NCBI GenBank assembly: GCA_002102555.1
Contig: MCFL01000061.1
Location: forward strand, 62,001 to 126,000
Direction of reading: 5' to 3'
DNA: 64,000 nucleotides
Origin: Catenaria anguillulae PL171
Lineage: Eukaryota; Blastocladiomycota; Blastocladiomycetes; Blastocladiales; Catenariaceae
Positions 57,964 to 64,000 of the stretch are shown here, one piece after another (position 1 is the stretch's first letter; each line of letters starts with the position of its first letter). Below the pieces are notes generated by a model that worked only from the letters and a program-made list of their open reading frames with translations, had not been told where the DNA came from and ran no database searches. A program made the translations under genes and the position numbers.

Positions 57964-60450
57964 TCAAGCGTCTCCCAAAATGACCCTGGCCGTCGCCTTT
58001 GCCACCGCCATCCTCTCCTCGGTGGCCACCTCCTGGACCTCATTTCCACCGGGCAACCGCACGCTGGCAATCACAAAGGACCCGTCCACGGTGCGGTTGA
58101 TCTGGACCGGGTTGCCGTGCGCGGCCAAATCCTTTTTCGTCTCCTTCCACACCCACATGCACATAGCGGTGACAGGATCGGCGGCCCACATGGACACCAT
58201 CGGATGCCTGGCCATGATGGACCGCATTTCCGTAGGCAGCACCGAAAGCTCAGCGCCAGCATTGGCCGCGTACGCCGACGACGGCCGCGACACGCCATTG
58301 GAATCGAGCGGCAGGTTGCGCGCAGACGATTGGCGCGAAGCTGCTGCGGGCGAAAACGGCTGGTCTTGTTGGCGCGCCGACGATGACGATGCGGGCGGCG
58401 GCGGCGGCGACACATCACGAGTGGACCTCCCCTTGCGATCACGTTCACGCTCGCGATCGCGATCCCGGCGGCGATCGGCAGGTGGCGGCGGCGACCTGGA
58501 TCTGGACGGCGATCCGCGACGTTTGCGCTTTTCGCCCCCATACCCACGGCTCCTGCTCGAGCTCCTGTGTCTTGCGCGCTCACGGCTCGCGCTACGGGAC
58601 CTGGACCGGCCACGCCGCGACGCGCGCGACGACGGTGGTGCGGGCGACGGCGACCATCCGCGGTCGCGATCCCTGCCTCCTCCCCCACGTCGATACTCGC
58701 GACTGCGGCTACGACTACGACTGCGGCTGCGACTCCTGCTGCGGCGGTCGCGCTCACGCTCACGTTCACGTTCACGGCCGCGCCGGGCTTGACGCGATGT
58801 GCGCGAAGGGGATGGTGACCGTGATGCGTTGCGGCGCCGGTAGCGGTCGCGCGACACGGACCGCGAGGCCGAGCGTGAACGGTTGGGCGACCCGCGGTGG
58901 TTTGGGCGCTGGCCAAAGTCGCGCAGGCGGCCGTTGACCATGGTATCGGTGTCGAGTTCTGTGGGGATGGCATCGCCATGATGGCGTGTCAGTCCAGTGT
59001 ACAAGAAAGTGAAGCATGAACAGGGGCGAGGCAAAGGGCATCGTACCGGGAGTAAAGTCAATCTGGACCTTGCCTGCCTTGATATCGTCCAATGCGCTCG
59101 GCTCGAGTCCCTGAACGGCGAGAATCACCAACTGGAACAGGGCGGCTTCAAGGGCATTGACCACCTCGTTGCCCTGGCCACAGCACACAACGTGCGGCGT
59201 GAACACTTTGACCATCCACAAGTCGCGGCCATTGGTCGAAAAGTCGAGAAACGGGAAGGAAATGCGCAATTGTTTAAGCAAAAAGATGGGCGAGTGGCGG
59301 TTGATGTTGATGCCGAGTTTGCCGAGCTCCTCGATTTCCTTGGCATACTTGTTGCGATGCCGCGTGGTGGTGAACAGATCCGTGTCGCTGGCGGCTGCCG
59401 TCGGCAATGAGGTTTCACAGGCGGTCGAATCAGAATGGGAACATGAAGTGGGTTAAAGTGTCAAGAGTGCAGGAACATACGCAAGAATTCCGGACGGTTG
59501 CCCATTGGCTCGGGGGGCTCATTCGGCGGCGGCGGCGGCAAATCCAGCTTGTCAATATTGTCCTGGATTTCCTTGGGCAAGGGCACGCGGCCACTAATCA
59601 AAATCAACAACAAGTGCAACTTTGCTGACCGCTGCGACAGCGCATCCTTCTTGCCCTGCCCACGGCAAGCAATCTTTGCGAGCTCCGGGTGCAAAAACAA
59701 GGTACTGGTGCACGAATCCGTCTTTGCGTTCCCGCGGCTCGCAAGCCCCGTCGCATCGTCTTCATAAACAGTACGCATGGTCAGGGCTTGGCCGTCGCCC
59801 AGCGTGATGTTGATGCTAGGCGGATCGGCGCCGGTTGCGTAGTCGGACGACACCCGACTGAGCCGTTTTCGCCACTCTGGCGAGTCCGTGTCGGGTAGAA
59901 TGCGGAAGAGCAAGTGTTTGATGATGGGGAAGGTGTGTAAGCAGTTGTCCATTTCTGGCCACCGCTGGACAATGCGGCAGCGATCTTGCCTACATGCAAG
60001 TGTGGTTCGGGGGACGAATCATCAGTGAACAAGGTTGCAGGGGACGAGTTGTGTTTGGATCAAGGGAGGAAAGTGGGACGGAAGTGACCATACCAGTGTT
60101 GCACCGTCAGAAAGCTTGGTCCGATGCGGTCGGGCAGGCGGTATCCCTGTATGCCGCCTAATCAAAGTCATTCACAGTGAGTAGATCGCACAGCAATGCA
60201 GGTCAAGGCCGCTGGTTCGTTGGCTGGGTGTGGTGCCGGCGGGATACATACCGCATTGGGATTCGCAGGGGCAAATGTAGGTTTCCTTGCCCGCCGTCTC
60301 TGTAACAGAATCAGCCATCTTGATGGTGTGCTGCGGCAACCAAATCGAAACAGAAGACAGAGAGGGGCCCACAGTATGCTTGGCGAAGGGTGCTGCCGCG
60401 GGTGTGTCAGGGTTCAAGTTGCGCTCCTTGAGGGACTGCCCAAAGTACAT
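57964..60450 (-). CDS. Uncharacterised RS-rich nuclear protein
   Basis: Five minus-strand exons, 60450-60252, 60157-60094, 59989-59481, 59394-59047 and 58958-57964 (introns 94, 104, 86 and 88 nt), join in phase to 704 residues. A conserved-looking body (about residues 1-370) contains CESQCGGIQGYRLPDRIG, LTVQHWQDRCRIVQRWPEM, LALAKIACRGQG-type sequence (HPELAKIACRGQGKKDA) and VKVFTPHVVCCGQGNEVV. A long RS/RE domain follows (about 385-600: SRSASRSVSRDRYRRR, SRSRSRSRSRSREYRR, DRERERDRKGR) and then a C-terminal fold ending GNEVQEVATEERMAVAKATARVIL, faintly like the last helix of a double-stranded RNA-binding domain. RS domains usually mark splicing factors. I do not recognise the family. Confidence 0.7.
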
Positions 60451-60649
60451 GCACTGATTTCATGGACAGAATCCCGCAGTCGGGGATGTAATTACTGCCT
60501 AGCTAATGTGTTACAGTACTTTTTCTGTTTTGATCGACTTGGTTGAGCTGTGGCCCGCCGATCACACACGCCTCACTGGCAAGGATTGACCTCCTAACCC
60601 CAACCACCAAAGTCAACATAGGCCAAGCGGCTGCCAGATAGAAAGAGCA

Positions 60650-60662
60650 CCCCCCCCCCCCC
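60650..60662. repeat. Poly-C homopolymer, 13 bp
   Basis: Thirteen C bases follow GAGCA, the same left context as the run at 6851-6869. Confidence 0.85.
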
Positions 60663-60681
60663 TCCGTCCCACTTCGTCTGC

Positions 60682-62259
60682 GTGCAGAGTGACCCGTCCA
60701 CTCGGTCCCCTGCTTTCAACGCACCACTCATTCCACCTTCACTCTCCACCACGACGCTAAAGCTCACCGTCACCAATGACACGTGTCTACAACTGCCAAT
60801 CTCGCTGAAGATTGACTCCGTTCTGCTGTCATGTTGTGCGCCGGCGAGTCCGATTAGTCCCTTCCAAGCCCCGAAGCTCAACAAGCGGTGCGCTGTGCGA
60901 GACTGCCAGGCTAGGCCACACCTGATGCTGCTGGGACAGTGTTTCACCGTTGCTGTGAAGGAAACCATTCCAAAGATTCCTGCGCCTTCTGTGCAGCTGA
61001 GCCGGAGTTTGAAGATTCATTGCTGGCCGTCATTTATTGTGCCGTGATGGGCTGCATCGCCGATCAGATCAAAGTGATTCGATTCTGCTCCAGTCCCAAG
61101 TGTATCAGTGCCGGCCGCTTCCTTTGCAACTCTCGCTGGAACTCCGACTGGGGCTGCTTTTTTTTTGTCGTGTCGATGCCGATGGCGAAGCCTTTGTCCA
61201 ACCTCCAGATTCCAACGTTGATCGTATCAATGCCCACGGTAGCCCGGTCGTCAAGCATCGCCCTCCGCCAACGCCAGCTTCTTCGGCATGCACGACTCGC
61301 GAAACACGCAGCTCCAGCAAGCGAGGAGCCACAACAACCAGCACTCCAGAACAAGCTGTAAGCATCCCTCGCAACAGCCTGTCTCAAGTCTACCGTTCGA
61401 CTTTTTGCCCGTGCTTGCTGCCTACCACGAGGCATTCAAGCAGCACCATCGCGCATCGGGCACCATTCCCAGCGTTCCACAGGTCAATGCGCTCATGAGC
61501 CGCAAAGACCCCGCTATTCCCCCACGCTACCATTACTTGGATAGGCTGTATTTTTTCCGACACAGTCGAGGGCCACGTTGGTTACGTCCCTGGGGCGCAC
61601 GCGGTTTTCGCGCAGCTCATGTCTCGCTTGTGGTGGGTATTGTTTGTTTTTGACGACGCGAGCACCCCGAGCCATCTAACCTCTCGTCTCTGCTTCCTTT
61701 AGAACATATGCTTAGACCATTGATACACGAGTATTCCGGTTGGAAGCCGAACAAGACCGCCGTGACGACCTCGGTCAAAGCAACTTTGCGCGACTGGCCG
61801 CTCTCCTCAGCCTGGTCTACACGGTGGTAGGTTACCCGATTCCCAACTTTGTATGAGTGCCTTACGTTTACCTGCTGATGTGCTTGAGCCCACAGACCAA
61901 CTCGCTGCTGACGCCTCTGTACCTGCTCAACGAGCCCCAGGCCGCCACCGTGTACAAGGCCGTCCACAACATGTTCGCTGACGGTTTCTGGCAGCCAAGT
62001 CGCTCTTTTCGCGCTTTGGAGCATTTACGAGCCCATTGTGTTTATTCATACCTCTCATCGTCCTTTTCAGAGTGCCAATTACTTGGCGGTTCAAGCTGGA
62101 CACCCAGAGTGGAAGGGCTCAAGCAAAGGACAAGATCATCTCACGGCCTATTTCAAGTCGGTTGCGGCGATTAAGGCTGACTCGTCCAAGGTGCGGTTGT
62201 TGGAGGCCGCTCTGGAATCGGCGGTGGATGGTCTTGTGCAGTTCCTTCAAGTTGATTGA
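60682..62259 (+). CDS. Hypothetical multi-exon gene
   Basis: Protein-like pieces lie in order on the plus strand: LKLTVTNDTCLQLPISLKIDS (about 60750), CRVDADGEAFVQPPDSNVDRI (about 61165), LPFDFLPVLAAYHEAFKQHH (about 61395), FARLAALLSLVYTV (about 61790), SLLTPLYLLNEPQAATVYKA (about 61900) and a last exon with YLAVQAGHPEWKGSSKGQDHL ending at the TGA at 62257. Introns are evident between the last three (GTAGGTTAC... near 61827 and one near 62030), but the whole chain was not rebuilt. The start is not set. No family was recognised; a helical domain is likely in the second half. Confidence 0.4.
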
Positions 62260-63743
62260 GCATGCGCTCCAGAGATTCGTTTTGTCTGGCCAGTGGAGTG
62301 TTGTATTGTATGATTGGGCTCCAGCCAATACAAGATCCTATACCTTTAGTCTACATTGAAACATGTCAGATCGTAACTACATGTCAGGGTGTATCTGGAG
62401 CACAATACAAAAAGCGGCACCTTGGATACTTGAGTATTCCACAAGATGCTATGGACCTGATACAGATATATCCGATCCAGATAGGTCTGTATAGAGCCGT
62501 ATTCTGACTTACGAAACCCCCCTACCTGGTGATATACTCCTATATATGCAGCCCTGCCGTATATTGCCGGATACAGCATTATCTCCTCCTATATCGCCAT
62601 ATAATGCGCGATACTGCTCATGACCAATTTGGCGATGTAGCATGACGTTGGCAGAAATGCAGGCGGCGGACTTGGCTGCCGCTGGCATCGACGCTGCATT
62701 GCTTCCGCGGCCGTTGACCATGAGGATGGACCTGGGGTCAGGCGACAACGATTTGGAAGAGTAGGAGGAAGAGGAGGAGGAGGACGCGGTGCTTCGTGTA
62801 GGCGCGACAGGACGGCAAAGTCGCGGTAGGCGCCGATTGTGCATGTGATCGAGTCGGAAGATGAGGACGAGGGCATGAGGCAGGCAGTTTGGGCTGCCAG
62901 GTCATCCGACGAGATGGGAGATGATGACGAGGACGAGGAGAAAGACGGAACTGATCGTTGAGGCCATAGTTGAGTTGGACGTGGTATCAGGGTTTCTTTC
63001 ATTTCCAGTTTACTTGAAGTTTGCGTCGGTTGCCAATGCGGCGTTTCGTTCTTTCTTTCGTCTGTATTGGACATGATTCTTTTCTCTTCTATTTTGATAT
63101 ATGCACCTCACACATGAACGATACCTGCATACATGGTCACTTTGGGTTTGAATAAGCACGATTTCTGTATCGGCACTCGGCTGATGTACTTTGAATGCCT
63201 TATCGTAATCCCTCCATTCAAGCGCCTCACTTTGAGGACGCTCCGTGAGCGAAATGTTGGGGGATTGTTTTAGTGGGCAGACACGTCCCAACTCGCTCAT
63301 GCCGTGACCAAGTGAGTAGTGGGCGGCCGTTGACTGGTGATCCAGAGGAACATGGTGTGTGTACAGGCTTGTGAGTCATTTCCCATTGTTGTCAAATGAG
63401 TGATGGTGAGTCGCTTGTGGTTGGCGGCAGGACAATTGCTCGATGCGAACTGAACCGGAAAAGCGGTGGTAGTTCGGGCAAGGTGGCAGATCATGTTGAA
63501 CCAAGCTTTCGACACAATGAGGGAGGGGAAAACAAGACGGCAATGAGTAGACACTCGAAAAACAACAGGATGATGGAATCACAAAGAAAACCGGGGAAAA
63601 ATGAGAAGGCGAGCCCCAAAGTCCAACACGTGGCAAATTGTCAATGGAATGAGGAACGGACGACGCACGGAATATAGGGTGGAGGCGAACGACGCTCTAG
63701 GAAATGGACACAGACACATCAATACGAAACCCGTCTCGCAATG
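62260..63743. other. Region without a confident gene, with an A/T-rich patch
   Basis: From about 62340 to 62640 the sequence is A/T-rich with many TATAT words (gatatactcctatatatgc, cctatatcgccatataatg), unlike the G/C-rich surroundings. A minus-strand Ser-rich frame at 62589-63074 begins in unique sequence and ends in this patch; it is low complexity and unsupported. No gene is called. Confidence 0.4.
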
Positions 63744-64000
63744 CTACCTTTCCCTCTTGATTCCGCCACTTCCGCCGGCGGCCGATCCGGCCGGACTCGT
63801 CCCCTTCCCTGCTGGGGCGCCAAGTCCGGGCATTTCTAACAAGACTCTGGCCGTGACCCTCCTCACGGCACTTGGTTCATCGGTTCCCACCTCGGTCACA
63901 AGCTCGCCACTCGGGGGCACCTTGACAAACGCCACCATGACTGACGACGCACTCGTGCCCGCCCCATTGTCCACGGGACGATCCATCCGGACCGTCTCGC
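63744..64000 (-). CDS. 3' end of a gene leaving the window, unknown
   Basis: A minus-strand frame is open from the window edge to a stop at 63744 and gives the last 85 or so residues. It reads VMVAFVKVPPSGELVTEVG, then VRRVTARVLLEMPGLGAP and a Gly/Ala/Lys-rich end (GGIKRER). Codon use and G/C content resemble neighbouring genes. It lacks a recognisable domain, and the start lies outside the window. Confidence 0.45.
   Translation of the reverse strand, partial: ETVRMDRPVDNGAGTSASSVMVAFVKVPPSGELVTEVGTDEPSAVRRVTARVLLEMPGLGAPAGKGTSPAGSAAGGSGGIKRER

Noticed and set aside
58071-58979. Ala/Val/Arg-rich minus-strand frame of 302 residues
   Set aside because: It is an alternative frame of the RS-coding exon; repetitive codons keep all frames open there.
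60939-61361. Cys-rich plus-strand frame read as a possible zinc-binding protein
   Set aside because: Cysteines do not follow a known spacing, and an overlapping frame (CRVDADGEAF) looks more like the true coding frame.

Overview
The window looks like nuclear DNA of an early-diverging, zoosporic-type fungus. Genes are closely packed on both strands and are split by short introns of about 58-190 nt (mostly 60-120), usually with GTACGT- or GTATGT-like donors. Gene content is a general eukaryotic and fungal housekeeping set: phosphomevalonate kinase, GGPP synthase, PEX10, ALG13, SEC12, CSN6, BCD1 and an XMAP215/Dis1 TOG protein. A protein at about 53.1-53.9 kb carries DWW-type ankyrin-like repeats of a kind I associate with Blastocladiomycota such as Catenaria or Allomyces, so that phylum is my best guess. 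This is inference, not a sequence match. Exons below were joined by hand from GT-AG signals, reading phase and family conservation.

Layout. 0-3 kb: a secreted BIM1-like copper-binding protein followed on the same strand by a CTR copper transporter with a Cys-rich ectodomain, a probable copper-uptake pair. 3-7 kb: PEX10 and phosphomevalonate kinase (ERG8), divergent, then ALG13 and a small secreted orphan. 7.5-12.8 kb: a ZIFL-type MFS transporter, a stomatin/SPFH protein and SEC12. 13.1-21.1 kb: a CACTA/Plavaka-like DNA transposon of about 8.0 kb, bounded by 56-bp terminal inverted repeats differing at one base. It holds a C2H2-led transposase gene on + and a separate five-exon gene on -. It sits in what must have been the shared SEC12/CSN6 promoter; its right end is 70 bp before the CSN6 start codon.

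21-36 kb: CSN6 (with an apparent compensated frameshift), a hypothetical membrane protein, GGPP synthase, a type II membrane histidine phosphatase and two tandem SLC1-type dicarboxylate/glutamate symporters. 37-45 kb: a 1780-residue TOG protein divergent from the box C/D snoRNP factor BCD1. 46-64 kb: a secreted VWD-like protein, an ATRIP-like checkpoint candidate, the DWW-repeat gene, an FG-GAP (integrin-alpha-like) type I membrane protein, an uncharacterised RS-rich nuclear protein, two low-confidence hypothetical genes and the 3' end of a gene leaving the window.

Functional links visible here are copper acquisition (BIM1-like and CTR) and the isoprenoid route (ERG8, and GGPP synthase further along). 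The transposon with its antisense passenger gene is the best candidate for something little described. I saw no convincing tRNA, rRNA, CRISPR or viral sequence.
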